Shown: positions 45,571 through 55,190 of the stretch, in pieces | Position numbering within the stretch: position 1 is the first letter of the stretch | How the letters are laid out: each line of letters begins with the position of its first letter | DNA from: Aliirhizobium wenxiniae | GTDB taxonomy: Bacteria; Pseudomonadota; Alphaproteobacteria; Rhizobiales; Rhizobiaceae | Direction: 5' to 3' | NCBI RefSeq assembly: GCF_014201355.1 | Contig: NZ_JACHEG010000001.1 | Coordinates: forward strand, 1,550,001-1,614,000 | DNA length: 64,000 nt | Program-made: the position numbers and the translations under genes | The notes under the pieces: generated by a model | Told to the model about the DNA's origin: nothing | Databases searched by the model: none | What the model saw: only the letters and a program-made list of their open reading frames with translations

Positions 45571-46962
45571 TCAGGCGCTCTGCCGGCGCCCCACCTCGGC
45601 ACCGCCCGCCAACTCCCCGGCGATCTCCTCCGCAACCTTCTTCGCCTGGTTGCGGATATCCGGCACGGCGGTGATCTCCCAGAATTGCCCCGCGGTCAGC
45701 GCGCCGACGGCATAGAGCCTCTGCCGCACGGTTCCATCCGGGCAACAGATACGCGAGCGGGCATCGACGCTGACGCCAAGACCCAGCCTGTCCATGCCGA
45801 TCACGGATGTCTCCAGCATCTGCTGCAACAGCGGCGAATGGGCGATGCCGGCGCGTTCCATGCCCGTGCAATTGACGATCCAGTCGACGGCTATCTCATG
45901 CATCTCGGATGTTCCGCGTTTGCGAAAGCGGATGCCGATACGGCCATCGCTCTCCCTGATCTCGCGAATGAAACCGGCATGCACCGTCACCGTACCGGCG
46001 TCGATCAGCGGCTTGAAGCGCGACCAGACCGGTGGGGCCAGCCGGTGCCGGTGGATATTCCACCAAGCGAGCGCATGCCGCATGAAACGGGATCGTTGCG
46101 CATCATTCAGTTCCTGCCAGAGATGCTGCGTACGATGCCGCAAGCCGTCCATCAGCCCACGCCAATCAGCTCCTTCGCGCACCTGCGCCCGAAAGCCGGC
46201 GAGGATTTCGCTGATCTCGCGGCTTGTCGCAGGCAGCCGGGGTTCGACCGGTTCTGGCTTGATCGTGCTGTGCGGGTGCGGAACGAGCCCACGGCGCGAG
46301 ATCACATGGATCTTGCCGCGATGTCCGTGGGATCGAAGCGACAGGACCTGATCGACCATCGTCAGTCCGGAGCCCAGAATGCAGATATCGTCATCGGGTT
46401 TGACCGAAGAGAGCCAGCCGAGCCGCCATGGGTTCTGCACGATGCGGCGCTGCATCTTTTCCGGAACGAGATCGGACGCGATCGGCATTTCCGCGTTGCC
46501 GACACCGAGGCAGAGGGCAACGTGCCTTGCCCGCAGCACCGTGTCATTGTCGAGATGGAATTCGACATCCGCCTCACCGGGCATCATGCAGGCGGTCGCC
46601 TTCGCCTTGATGAAATCGACGGCGACGCGATCATCCCGGCGGCGCAGCAGCGAGGCGAGCCTGTCCCTGAGATAAAGCCCGTAATCCCCGCGCGCGGCAA
46701 AATAATCACCGACCGGTTTGCGCCCCTTTTCCTTCAGCCAGTTGAGGAAATCGTCAGGTTCATCCGGAAAGGCGCTCATCCGCGCGGCCGGTACATTGAG
46801 CCGGTGCAGGTAGAATTCGCTACGATAGGCAGTACCACGACCAAAACCCGGATCATCGCCGATAATGGCAATCGACCGCTCCGGGCCGAGCTGGCGCAGA
46901 AGATTGATCGTCAGCGCAATGGCTGAAAAACCGGAACCGACAACAGCGACGTCATAGATCAA
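45571..46962 (-). CDS. FAD/NAD(P)-binding protein (NAD_binding_9 type)
   Basis: This 463-residue flavoprotein-like protein has VAVVGSGFSAIALTINLLRQLG (residues 5-26) and a second nucleotide motif ICILGSGLTMVDQVLSL. DWIVNCTGMERA and LYAVGALTAGQFWE near the C terminus complete the fold. Relatives are poorly characterised oxidoreductases. The start is TTG 46962 with AGGAG seven bases upstream. It stands alone. Confidence 0.82.
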   Translation of the reverse strand: MIYDVAVVGSGFSAIALTINLLRQLGPERSIAIIGDDPGFGRGTAYRSEFYLHRLNVPAARMSAFPDEPDDFLNWLKEKGRKPVGDYFAARGDYGLYLRDRLASLLRRRDDRVAVDFIKAKATACMMPGEADVEFHLDNDTVLRARHVALCLGVGNAEMPIASDLVPEKMQRRIVQNPWRLGWLSSVKPDDDICILGSGLTMVDQVLSLRSHGHRGKIHVISRRGLVPHPHSTIKPEPVEPRLPATSREISEILAGFRAQVREGADWRGLMDGLRHRTQHLWQELNDAQRSRFMRHALAWWNIHRHRLAPPVWSRFKPLIDAGTVTVHAGFIREIRESDGRIGIRFRKRGTSEMHEIAVDWIVNCTGMERAGIAHSPLLQQMLETSVIGMDRLGLGVSVDARSRICCPDGTVRQRLYAVGALTAGQFWEITAVPDIRNQAKKVAEEIAGELAGGAEVGRRQSA

Positions 46963-47104
46963 GGGCCAACTCCTGCTCTATTTCGGAAAGCCGGTCGCCG
47001 TCCCCACGGCGTCCGATATCACTACCAACCTAGTCGGGATTGAACGTCTGTAAAGCCCTCGTTTACGTCAGCCACAGCTGATGCTCGGTTGCATAAACGA
47101 AAAA

Positions 47105-47132
47105 AGCCGCAACATGTTTCCATGCCGCGGCT
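47105..47132 (-). terminator. Terminator after gcd
   Basis: AGCCGC at 47105-47110 pairs with GCGGCT at 47127-47132, with an inner CATG/CATG helix and a GAAA-type loop. On the minus strand it is followed by six T residues. It lies 25 bases past the gcd stop codon. Confidence 0.85.
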
Positions 47133-47157
47133 CCAATTTCGATGCAGTTCGGATCAA

Positions 47158-49587
47158 TTAATCCGGCAGAGCGTAGGCGATCACATAGTCGCCGCGATCG
47201 GGCGACTGGCGGGCGCCGCCAGCCGAAATGACGACATACTGCTTGCCGGTCTTCGGCGACTTGTAGGTCATCGGAGTACCCTGGCTGCCAACCGGCATGC
47301 GGGCCTTCCAGATTTCCTTGCCCGTGGCCGAGTCGAAGGCACGCAGGTAATAGTCCTGGGTGGCTGCGAAGAACACGAGGCCGCCCTGGGTGGCAAGCGA
47401 ACCGCCGATGGTCGGCATACCGATCGGCATCGGAATGCCCATCTTGATGCCGAACGGGCCGGTATCCTGCACGGTGCCGAGCGGAACCTGCCACTTGATC
47501 TTCTGCGTCTTCATGTCGATGGCGGTGAGCGAGCCGAAAGGCGGCTCCTGGCACGGAATGCCAAGTGCCGACAAGAAACGGTTCTTGTTCACCGCATAGG
47601 GCGTGCCCTTCATCGGCACCACGCCCATACCGGTATTGACCGCTTCGCCGCCGTTGGAAACGGCATTGGTCGGTGCTGCTTCCGTCATCTGCACCCAGAG
47701 ACCCAGGCGCATGTCGTTGAGGAAGATGGTGTTGGTGGTCGGATCGGTGGAGATACCGCCCCAGTTCAGGCCCCCGAGCGAACCCGGGAAGTTGAGGGCC
47801 AGATCGGTGCCCGGCGCGGTAAACACGCCGTCATAACGCATGCCCTTGAAGGCGATGCGGCATAGGAGCTGGTCGAACGGGGTTGCACCCCACATGTCGC
47901 TTTCGGTCAGAGTCTGGGCGCCGATCTGCGGCATGCCGACCGACATCGGCTGGGTCGGAGAGTATTTTTCGCTCGGAATATTGGCCGGCTTGACCGGAAC
48001 CTCATCCACCTGCGTCAACGGCTTGCCGGTGGCGCGATCGAGCACGTAGACCTGCCCTGCCTTGGTGCCGAACACCAGAGCCGGAACAGTCGTGCCATCC
48101 GCCTTCGAAAAATCGATGAAGGACGGCTGCATCGGCACGTCGAAATCCTGCAGGTCGTTATGAACGGTCTGGTAGACCCATTTTTCACGACCAGTCGTGG
48201 CGTCGAGCGCCAGCATGGAGGCACCATACTTGTGGTCGAGATCGCTGCGGGTCTTGCCATAAAGGTCCACCGACGGGCTGCCGACCGGCATGAACACGGT
48301 GTTGGAAAGAGCGTCATAGGACATCGCAGCCCAGACGTTTGGCGTCGAGCGCGTATAGGTCTGGCCTTCCGGCGGCAGGCCGGTAATCGCAGGATTGCCC
48401 GGATCGAAAGCCCAGCGCAGCTGGCCGGTGATGACGTCGAAACCGCGCATGACGCCGCCCGGCATGTCCACCTGAACGTTGTCGGCGATACGACCGCCAA
48501 CCACGACGGTGGTGCCTGCAAGCGTCGGCGCAGATGTCAGGACATAGCTCGGATCCGGGGCATCGCCCAGGCCGACCTTAAGGTCGACGCGGCCGTTGGT
48601 GCCGAAATCCGGGCAGAATGCGCCGGTATCGGCATCGAGCGCGATCAGCTCGGCCGTGATCGTGTTCATCAGGATACGGCGCTGGCAAAGCGCGCCTTCG
48701 GCAACAGTCGCGGCAGTAACCGGCGTAGAGCCGTCAGCCGTCGGCTGTACGAGCGGACGGGTCGCATCGAAATAGGCAAGACCGCGGCAACGCATCCATA
48801 CGGACGACTTGGCGTTGATCTCGTTCTTCCAGATTTCCTTGCCCGTATCGGCATCGATGGCGATGACGTTGTTATGCGGCGTGCACAGGAACACGCGGTC
48901 GCCGACCTGCAGCGGCGTCAGTTGATCTTCCGCGCCGTTGCCGCCGGGGCTGATCGGGGTGTCGCCAGTATTGTAGGTCCAGGCAACCGTCAGGTCCTTG
49001 ACGTTGTCGCGGGTGATCTGATCGAGCGCGGCAAAGCGCGAGCCGCCAGACGTATTGCCATAGGCTTCCCAGTTCTTCTGTTCCTTGGCCGGATCGACCG
49101 GTGTAAGCGCTGCCGGCGTGCCGGAGAAAGCGACGGTCGGGTGCGGCACCATCATGCCGGCGAAACCGGCGACCGCGGCGACGGCCAGAATGGCGGCAAC
49201 AGCGAAGGACGGCAGATAGGCCGGTGTCTTGCCGGCGGCCTTGCGCAGCAGCGGGAAGCTCAGTGCGATAACCGTTGCCCCCACACCGAAGGCAAGCAGG
49301 CGCGAGATCAGCGGCCAGAAATCAAGACCCGCATCCCACAGCGCCCAGAGCACGGTGGCAATTGTGACGAGACCGAACAGCAGCGCGCCGGCAGGCTTGC
49401 GAAGAATGACGAGCGCACCGGCGATAACGATTGCAATGCCGGCAAGCAGAAAATACCAGCTGCCGCCGAGCATGACGAGCTTGCCGCCGGCAATGGCAAA
49501 AAACAGGCCCGCAAGGGCCAGAACGGCACCGAGCACGAAAAGCCAGGTTTTGGCTATCGCGGACAGGGCGCCCTTTGAGGTTTCCAT
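47158..49587 (-). CDS. gcd: Membrane-bound PQQ-dependent glucose dehydrogenase
   Basis: This 809-residue quinoprotein has about five N-terminal membrane helices (residues 12-140) followed by an eight-bladed PQQ beta-propeller facing the periplasm. Signature stretches are WEAYGNTSGGSRFAALDQI, SPGGNGAEDQLTPLQVGDRVFLC, GSPSVDLYGKTRSDLD and NWGGISTDP. It oxidises glucose to gluconate and feeds electrons to ubiquinone. Length matches E. coli Gcd. No pqq biosynthesis genes lie in the window. Confidence 0.95.
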   Translation of the reverse strand: METSKGALSAIAKTWLFVLGAVLALAGLFFAIAGGKLVMLGGSWYFLLAGIAIVIAGALVILRKPAGALLFGLVTIATVLWALWDAGLDFWPLISRLLAFGVGATVIALSFPLLRKAAGKTPAYLPSFAVAAILAVAAVAGFAGMMVPHPTVAFSGTPAALTPVDPAKEQKNWEAYGNTSGGSRFAALDQITRDNVKDLTVAWTYNTGDTPISPGGNGAEDQLTPLQVGDRVFLCTPHNNVIAIDADTGKEIWKNEINAKSSVWMRCRGLAYFDATRPLVQPTADGSTPVTAATVAEGALCQRRILMNTITAELIALDADTGAFCPDFGTNGRVDLKVGLGDAPDPSYVLTSAPTLAGTTVVVGGRIADNVQVDMPGGVMRGFDVITGQLRWAFDPGNPAITGLPPEGQTYTRSTPNVWAAMSYDALSNTVFMPVGSPSVDLYGKTRSDLDHKYGASMLALDATTGREKWVYQTVHNDLQDFDVPMQPSFIDFSKADGTTVPALVFGTKAGQVYVLDRATGKPLTQVDEVPVKPANIPSEKYSPTQPMSVGMPQIGAQTLTESDMWGATPFDQLLCRIAFKGMRYDGVFTAPGTDLALNFPGSLGGLNWGGISTDPTTNTIFLNDMRLGLWVQMTEAAPTNAVSNGGEAVNTGMGVVPMKGTPYAVNKNRFLSALGIPCQEPPFGSLTAIDMKTQKIKWQVPLGTVQDTGPFGIKMGIPMPIGMPTIGGSLATQGGLVFFAATQDYYLRAFDSATGKEIWKARMPVGSQGTPMTYKSPKTGKQYVVISAGGARQSPDRGDYVIAYALPD

Positions 49588-49995
49588 GTGTGTCTCCAGC
49601 TCCAGTTGTGGATTCGACAGTGTCGACAGTCAAAGGCCACAGCAGTGCCGTCAGGAGCGGGGAACAGGATCAAGAACGCACCGTACTTCTGTCGAAGAAA
49701 CGCAAACGTCAAGCCGAGTGATAGGCAATCGGCGGGTCGGAGGCGTCCCTTTCGAGGACTTCGAGGTCACTTGCCACGCCCTCCCCGCGCGCCAGCGGCA
49801 GGCATGCATGCCCGCATCTGCGGTATAACGCCGCCTGCGGCAAAATGGCAAGAAAATGTATGTACTATTCCGTACATAATCTGTTCAACGATTTCGAACG
49901 ATCTTCAACGTGTTGATATCAGGCGAATTTTGCGCTCGATTGGGGATGAGCCTCACAAGTGGAAGCCTGCAAATATCCGGCCATCCCGGTATCCA
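49588..49995. promoter_or_regulatory. Upstream region of gcd
   Basis: This 408-base gap should carry the gcd promoter (minus strand). It includes an inverted repeat TATGTAC/GTACATA with a six-base spacer at 49859-49878, about 270 bases before the gcd start, in an AT-rich patch. I see no gene in it. Confidence 0.45.
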
Positions 49996-50271
49996 CTACG
50001 GACGCTCGATGACGTAGAAGCTGCGCAGGGTCCGTGCCTCCCTCTTCACGATACGGAGCGGCCCGCCTGTTGCGACCAGAGCGTTGAGTTCTCTCAGCAC
50101 CAGCGCATGCGCAACCCCGAGAAGCCGGGCAAAGGAGCGACTGTCGAGGGCGATCCCCACTTCGGCGGCAACGATGAGCGCGGCTTGCAGCGATGTCAGC
50201 CGCGGATCCTTCGCCTGAAGCTCCGTGACAAGCGAGAGAAACCGCTCGGGCTGGTCGCGATCCTCGTTCAC
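49996..50271 (-). CDS. Small protein coupled to FdhF/YdeP-type oxidoreductase
   Basis: This 91-residue cytoplasmic protein has helices and a C-terminal region (SFARLLGVAHALVLRELNALV, then LRIVKREARTLRSFYVI) that resembles a winged helix. Its ATG overlaps the upstream oxidoreductase stop by four bases, so the two are translationally coupled. I do not recognise a named family. A role as regulator or assembly factor for the molybdoenzyme is a guess. Confidence 0.72.
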   Translation of the reverse strand: MNEDRDQPERFLSLVTELQAKDPRLTSLQAALIVAAEVGIALDSRSFARLLGVAHALVLRELNALVATGGPLRIVKREARTLRSFYVIERP

Positions 50272-52562
50272 GCCGCCTCGCGTCTGCGGAACGACACCAT
50301 GATCGACTTAGAGGTCGGCGTGTCGCTTTCCTCTCCGGCACTGCCCAGCGGCACGAGCACGTTCAGCTCGGGATAATAACCGGCAATGCTGCCGCGCGGG
50401 ATGTCGTAGGGCACGAAGCGGAAATCCTGAGCGACACGGGAGATCCCGTCATCGTAGTCGGTCACGACATCCATCCGGTCACCGGCTTCAGCGCCGATAT
50501 CCTTCAGGTCTTCGGGATGAATGAAGATCACCTGGCGCTCGCCGTATACACCGCGATAGCGGTCATCGAGACCGTAAACGGTGGTATTGTACTGGTCATG
50601 CGAACGGAAGGTCTGCAAGGCGAAACGCCCGCCGCCCTTGCGGGCACGCTGGTGCACCGTCTCCTGCGGCAGCGCGACGGCAGAAAAAGACGCCTTGCCC
50701 GCCGGCGTGCTCCATTCGCGATGGGACGCCGTATTGCGCAGATGAAAACCTCGCGGCTTGCGGACACGGGCATTGAAATTCTCGAAGCCCGGAATGGTTG
50801 CTCCGATATGATCGCGGATGAGATCGTAATCGTCGGCAAGCGCGGCCCATCGCACGACATCCGTGCCGACTGTCGCTTCGGCAATGCCGGCGATGATGCC
50901 GACTTCGGACAGAAGATGCGGTGAGGCGGGACGATTGATGCCGGCTGAGCCATGCACCATGCTCATCGAATCCTCGACAGTGACGAGCTGCGAATTGCCG
51001 AGCGAATTGAGATCCATCTCGGTACGGCCAAGGCAGGGCAGGATGTAAGAAACTTCGCCCGGCATCAGATGCGAATGGTTCGGCTTCGTGGCGATATTGA
51101 CCGTGAGCTTCATCCTTCGCATCGCAGTCTCGACCAGCGCGCTATCGGGCGTCGCACGGGCGAAATTGCCGCCAAGCCCGATAAAGGCCTGTGCGGAACC
51201 ATCCAGCATCGCACCGATCGCAGCCAGCACGTTATGCCCATCGGCACGCGGCGCGCGGAAACCGAAATGTTTTTCCAGCGCATCGAGAAACGCGGCAGGC
51301 GGTTTTTCGTTGATGCCGACCGTGCGGTCCCCCTGCACGTTGGAATGGCCACGCACAGGGCACAGGCCCGCACCCGGCTTGCCGATATTGCCGCGCAGGA
51401 ACATGAAATTCGAGATTTCGCGGATCGTCGCAACGGAATGCAGGTGCTGCGTAACCCCCATTGCCCAGGTGCAGATCACCTTCTCGGCACGCATGTAAAC
51501 GGCGGCAGCCCGTTCGATCTCGTCACGGCTCAGGCCCGATTGGTCCTCGATTTCGGCCCAGCTCGTTGCATCGACAGCGGACCTGTAATCGGTAAGGCCA
51601 ACGCAATGCTCGCTGAGGAATTCATGGTCGAGAACGGATGGCAAGCCGGCAGCAATCGCTGCATCCTCTGCCGCAAACACGGCCTTGGCCATGCCGCGTA
51701 CCGCCGCCATGTCACCGCCGAGACGCGGCTGGTAATACTGGCTGGCGATCTCCGTCGAGCCGCCGCGCAGCATCTCGATCTTGTCCTGCGGGTCTGAAAA
51801 ACGCTCCAGCCCCTTTTCGCGAACCGGATTGAACACGACAACATCGGCGCCACGCATGGCGGCACGGCGCAAGTCGCCCAGCATGCGCGGATGATTGGTG
51901 CCGGGATTCTGGCCGATGACGAAAATCGCATCCGCCTTTTCGAAATCCTCAAGCAGCACCGTGCCCTTGCCGACGCCGATCGCCTGTTTCAACGCGACAC
52001 CGCTCGCCTCGTGGCACATGTTCGAGCAATCGGGAAAATTGTTGGTGCCATAGACGCGCACGAACAGCTGGTAGAGATAGGCCGCCTCATTGCTGGCGCG
52101 ACCGGACGTGTAGAACTCCGCCCGGTCAGGACTGTCGAGGCCCTTGAGAATGCCGCCGATTTCGGCAAAGGCATCCTCCCAGGCGACGGGAAGATACCGG
52201 TCGCTCGCCGCGTCATAGCGCATGGGATGGCTGAGACGACCGTTTAGCTCCAGCTCGTAGTCGCTCAGCTTGCGCAGTTCAGAGACAGTATTGGCCGCGA
52301 AGAATGCAGGTGTGGCGCGCTTTTCCGTCGCCTCCCAGGAAACGGCTTTCACCCCGTTTTCACAGAACTCAAAGGACGATCCATGTTCGGGATCACCCCA
52401 GGCGCAACCCGGACAATCGAAGCCATCCGGCTGGTTTGCCTTCAACATGGTGCGGGCACCAGTGAGCGGTGATCCACTTTCAAGCAGCCGTTTGCCGCAG
52501 CTCTTCAACGCACCCCAACCGCCAGCGGCCGAGGACTTCTTACCAATAAACGATCCAGTCAT
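50268..52562 (-). CDS. FdhF/YdeP-family molybdopterin oxidoreductase
   Basis: This 764-residue protein has the family start DGFDCPGCAWGDPEH, FYTSGRASNEAAYLYQLF, CSNMCHEASGVALKQAIGVGKG and HSNVQGDRT, with a C-terminal molybdopterin dinucleotide-binding domain (FRSHDQYNTTVYGLDDRYRG). The usual N-terminal 4Fe-4S CxxC motif of formate dehydrogenases is reduced to CPGC. YdeP in E. coli is linked to acid resistance; its reaction is not firmly known. No twin-arginine signal is seen, so it should be cytoplasmic. Confidence 0.88.
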   Translation of the reverse strand: MTGSFIGKKSSAAGGWGALKSCGKRLLESGSPLTGARTMLKANQPDGFDCPGCAWGDPEHGSSFEFCENGVKAVSWEATEKRATPAFFAANTVSELRKLSDYELELNGRLSHPMRYDAASDRYLPVAWEDAFAEIGGILKGLDSPDRAEFYTSGRASNEAAYLYQLFVRVYGTNNFPDCSNMCHEASGVALKQAIGVGKGTVLLEDFEKADAIFVIGQNPGTNHPRMLGDLRRAAMRGADVVVFNPVREKGLERFSDPQDKIEMLRGGSTEIASQYYQPRLGGDMAAVRGMAKAVFAAEDAAIAAGLPSVLDHEFLSEHCVGLTDYRSAVDATSWAEIEDQSGLSRDEIERAAAVYMRAEKVICTWAMGVTQHLHSVATIREISNFMFLRGNIGKPGAGLCPVRGHSNVQGDRTVGINEKPPAAFLDALEKHFGFRAPRADGHNVLAAIGAMLDGSAQAFIGLGGNFARATPDSALVETAMRRMKLTVNIATKPNHSHLMPGEVSYILPCLGRTEMDLNSLGNSQLVTVEDSMSMVHGSAGINRPASPHLLSEVGIIAGIAEATVGTDVVRWAALADDYDLIRDHIGATIPGFENFNARVRKPRGFHLRNTASHREWSTPAGKASFSAVALPQETVHQRARKGGGRFALQTFRSHDQYNTTVYGLDDRYRGVYGERQVIFIHPEDLKDIGAEAGDRMDVVTDYDDGISRVAQDFRFVPYDIPRGSIAGYYPELNVLVPLGSAGEESDTPTSKSIMVSFRRREAA

Positions 52563-52646
52563 GACAGGTGCTATTGACGATCGTCAAAAGCACTTCAAGC
52601 CGACTGTTCGTATGACTCGATAGACAAAGCCTATCAACTCTCCTCG

Positions 52647-53027
52647 TCACCGCACCCGTGGAATGGTACAGGCCTCTCCACCACCGAAAATGCGCGAGCG
52701 GCTGAGAAACCGCTTTTCCCTGCCGTTATCGAGCGAAAACATACCGCCCCTGCCCGGCACGACATCAATGATTAACTGCGTGTGTTTCCACGCCTCGAAC
52801 TGGCTGCCGCTGATATAGACCGGCACGCCGCCGATCTCACCCAGCTTCACGTCATGGTCACCGATAATGAAATCATCCGCCGGGTAACACATCGGCGATG
52901 ACCCGTCGCAGCAGCCGCCGGACTGGTGGAAAAGAATTTCCGGGTAGTCCTGTCTTATCTCGGTGATGAGATCGAGCGCCGCATCGGTGGCGGTGACGCG
53001 CGGCTCCCCGTTGACATGGGTATTCAT
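52647..53027 (-). CDS. DUF779-family protein
   Basis: This 126-residue protein has the DUF779 pattern: FHQSGGCCDGSSPMCYP with three cysteines, IGDHDVKLGEIGGVPVYIS, EAWKHTQLIIDVVPGRGGMFSL and FLSRSR. The family is usually encoded beside aldehyde dehydrogenases of the ExaC/AldB type, as here, but its biochemical role is unknown. GGGAGGAG precedes ATG 53027. The small membrane protein gene ends 29 bases upstream. Confidence 0.9.
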   Translation of the reverse strand: MNTHVNGEPRVTATDAALDLITEIRQDYPEILFHQSGGCCDGSSPMCYPADDFIIGDHDVKLGEIGGVPVYISGSQFEAWKHTQLIIDVVPGRGGMFSLDNGREKRFLSRSRIFGGGEACTIPRVR

Positions 53028-53056
53028 GGTCTCTCCTCCCAAAGAGCTTTTGATGC

Positions 53057-53386
53057 TCAGGTGATGAGCTGAATGAAGTCTATCACGATCGCCATGAAAA
53101 CACCCGAGACAGTCATCGCCAGGCCGCAGAGAAACACTTTGCTTGCCTTGTCATATACCCGCCGCTGCAGTGAATCGTGCCGCAGAAAGATCACGAGAGA
53201 ACTCCCCTGCGTGATGATCCCGGCGGAGAGCAGAAGCATCGTCGGCAGGTCGACAAGGGTCCATGGGATCGGATTTTGAGCCCATTGGCTGAGAAATGTC
53301 AGCGAGAACGAAAGAATGATCCCGACAACGGTCAGCGTGCCGTTGCGGAAAAGCATCTCGACCAGCGGTTCGTTTTCATTCGACAT
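53057..53386 (-). CDS. Small three-helix membrane protein
   Basis: This 109-residue protein has three clear hydrophobic helices (about 18-34, 43-68 and 83-106) and a basic loop (HDSLQRRVYDKASK). No family is recognised. It sits between the aldehyde dehydrogenase and DUF779 genes on the same strand and is probably in their operon. Such an insertion is not part of the usual ALDH-DUF779 pair. Confidence 0.72.
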   Translation of the reverse strand: MSNENEPLVEMLFRNGTLTVVGIILSFSLTFLSQWAQNPIPWTLVDLPTMLLLSAGIITQGSSLVIFLRHDSLQRRVYDKASKVFLCGLAMTVSGVFMAIVIDFIQLIT

Positions 53387-53468
53387 CGCGGAATATCTCG
53401 ACTGCCGGATTCTGACTGCCTATCGAATGATCCTTTCGCGAGAATTTCAAGGCCGGTTGATAGGCACG

Positions 53469-53498
53469 AGAGCCGGGCAGGAGCTCCTGCCCGGCTCT
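53469..53498. repeat. Perfect 30-base palindrome after the aldehyde dehydrogenase gene
   Basis: AGAGCCGGGCAGGAG is followed at once by its exact reverse complement. It lies 9 bases beyond the aldehyde dehydrogenase stop. It could form a strong hairpin in RNA that stabilises or ends the transcript, but no T tract follows on either strand. Confidence 0.75.
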
Positions 53499-53506
53499 GG
53501 CTTGGA

Positions 53507-55015
53507 TCAGAAGAAGCCGAGTTTCTTCGGGCTGTAGCTCACAAGCATGTTCTTGGTCTGCTGATAGTGGTCCAGCATCATCTTGTGCGTCTCGCGACCG
53601 ATGCCGGACTGCTTGTAGCCGCCGAAAGCCGCATGAGCCGGATAGGCGTGATAGCAATTGGTCCAGACGCGGCCGGCCTGGATCTCGCGGCCGAAGCGAT
53701 AGGCGCGGTTGCCGTCACGCGTCCAGACCCCGGCACCAAGACCGTAAAGCGTGTCGTTGGCGATCGAGAGCGCCTCGTCCTCATCCTTGAACGTGGTGAC
53801 CGAAACCACCGGTCCGAAGATTTCCTCCTGGAACACACGCATCTTGTTGTGGCCCTTGAAGATCGTCGGCTTGATGTAATAGCCGTTCGCCAGCTCTCCG
53901 CCGAGATCGTTGCGATCGCCGCCGGTCAACACTTCGGCACCTTCCTGCTTGCCGATATCGAGATAGGAGAGGATCTTCTCCATCTGCTCGCTGGATGCCT
54001 GCGCACCTATCATCGTGGCGCTGTCGAGCGGGTTACCCTGCACGATCGCTTCCACCCGCTTGACGGCTCGTTCCATGAAGCGGTCGTAGATGCTCTCATG
54101 GACCAGCGCGCGGCTCGGGCATGTGCAGACCTCACCCTGGTTGAGCGCGAACATCGCGAACCCTTCCAGCGCCTTGTCGAGGAAGTCGTCGTCTTCGTTC
54201 GCCACATCGGCGAAGAAGATGTTCGGCGACTTGCCGCCGAGTTCCAGCGTCACCGGAATGAGGTTCTGGCTGGCATATTGCATGATAAGCCGGCCTGTCG
54301 TCGTCTCGCCGGTAAAGGCGATCTTGGCGATGCGCGGGCTCGATGCCAGCGGCTTGCCGGCTTCGAGGCCAAAACCGTTGACGATGTTGAGCACGCCCGG
54401 AGGCAGGAGATCGCCGATGATTTCCGCCCAGACCAGCAGCGAGGCCGGCGTCTGTTCGGCCGGCTTGATGACGACGCAATTGCCGGCGGCAAGCGCAGGC
54501 GCCAGCTTCCAGGCGGCCATCAGGATCGGAAAATTCCACGGAATGATCTGGCCGACGACGCCGAGCGGCTCATGGAAATGATAGGCGACGGTATCGTTGT
54601 CGATCTGGCCGATCGAACCTTCCTGCGCGCGAATGCAGGAAGCGAAATAGCGGAAATGGTCGATGGCGAGCGGAATGTCGGCCGCCATGGTTTCGCGGAT
54701 CGGCTTGCCGTTGTCCCAGGTTTCGGCCTGGGCCAGCACTTCCAGCTTGTCCTCCATCCGCTGGGCGATCTTCATCAGGATGTTGGAACGCTCGGCCGGT
54801 GCAGTGCGGCCCCACTTGTCCTTTGCGGCATGCGCGGCATCGAGCGCGGCGTTGATGTCCTTCTCGTCCGAACGCGGAATTTCACACAACTTGCCGCCGG
54901 TGACCGGCGTGATGTTGTCGAAATACTTGCCGCCGATCGGCTCCCTCCACTCGCCGCCGATATAGTTGCCGTATTTCAGCTTGAACGGCGATTCGACGAT
55001 TTTCTGGTGCAGCAT
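53507..55015 (-). CDS. NAD-dependent aldehyde dehydrogenase (ExaC/AldB type)
   Basis: This 502-residue enzyme oxidises short aldehydes such as acetaldehyde. It has [22 protein letters not shown] (cofactor), [11 protein letters not shown] with the catalytic Glu, and [17 protein letters not shown] with the catalytic Cys. GGGAGG precedes ATG 55015. A perfect palindrome at 55123-55146 lies about 110 bases upstream. With DUF779 and an AcoR-like regulator this is a classical alcohol/acetoin-type gene set. It could oxidise acetaldehyde from eutBC. Confidence 0.95.
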   Translation of the reverse strand: MLHQKIVESPFKLKYGNYIGGEWREPIGGKYFDNITPVTGGKLCEIPRSDEKDINAALDAAHAAKDKWGRTAPAERSNILMKIAQRMEDKLEVLAQAETWDNGKPIRETMAADIPLAIDHFRYFASCIRAQEGSIGQIDNDTVAYHFHEPLGVVGQIIPWNFPILMAAWKLAPALAAGNCVVIKPAEQTPASLLVWAEIIGDLLPPGVLNIVNGFGLEAGKPLASSPRIAKIAFTGETTTGRLIMQYASQNLIPVTLELGGKSPNIFFADVANEDDDFLDKALEGFAMFALNQGEVCTCPSRALVHESIYDRFMERAVKRVEAIVQGNPLDSATMIGAQASSEQMEKILSYLDIGKQEGAEVLTGGDRNDLGGELANGYYIKPTIFKGHNKMRVFQEEIFGPVVSVTTFKDEDEALSIANDTLYGLGAGVWTRDGNRAYRFGREIQAGRVWTNCYHAYPAHAAFGGYKQSGIGRETHKMMLDHYQQTKNMLVSYSPKKLGFF

Positions 55016-55122
55016 GTCATCCTCCCATGATGAGCTGGCTTCCCGGTTCGGGACCGGGCTGGAAGGAAATCTGCGTCGTCCCAGTCTTGACGAAAAGCAG
55101 GCTGCGACCATATGGCGGCGCA

Positions 55123-55146
55123 CACTGTCGCACCCTTGCGACAGTG
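55123..55146. promoter_or_regulatory. Probable operator of the AcoR-like regulator
   Basis: CACTGTCGCA and TGCGACAGTG form a perfect 10-base inverted repeat with a 4-base spacer, between the regulator and the aldehyde dehydrogenase gene. TGTCGCA-type palindromes are plausible binding sites of AcoR-class Fis-type helix-turn-helix proteins. No correctly spaced sigma-54 promoter was found downstream of it. Confidence 0.65.
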
Positions 55147-55190
55147 GAACGCCGCAAACCATGCGGCACCGCAACAGAATTCGATTTACC

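Noticed and set aside
53177-55030. 617-codon plus-strand frame opposite the aldehyde dehydrogenase
   Set aside because: No motifs or ribosome-binding site; it is antisense to a textbook aldehyde dehydrogenase.
55016-55122. Sigma-54 promoter for the aldehyde dehydrogenase operon
   Set aside because: The nearest candidate (TGGTCGCAGCCTGC on the minus strand) has nine, not ten, bases between the GG and GC elements. The regulator also lacks the AAA+ domain needed for sigma-54 activation.
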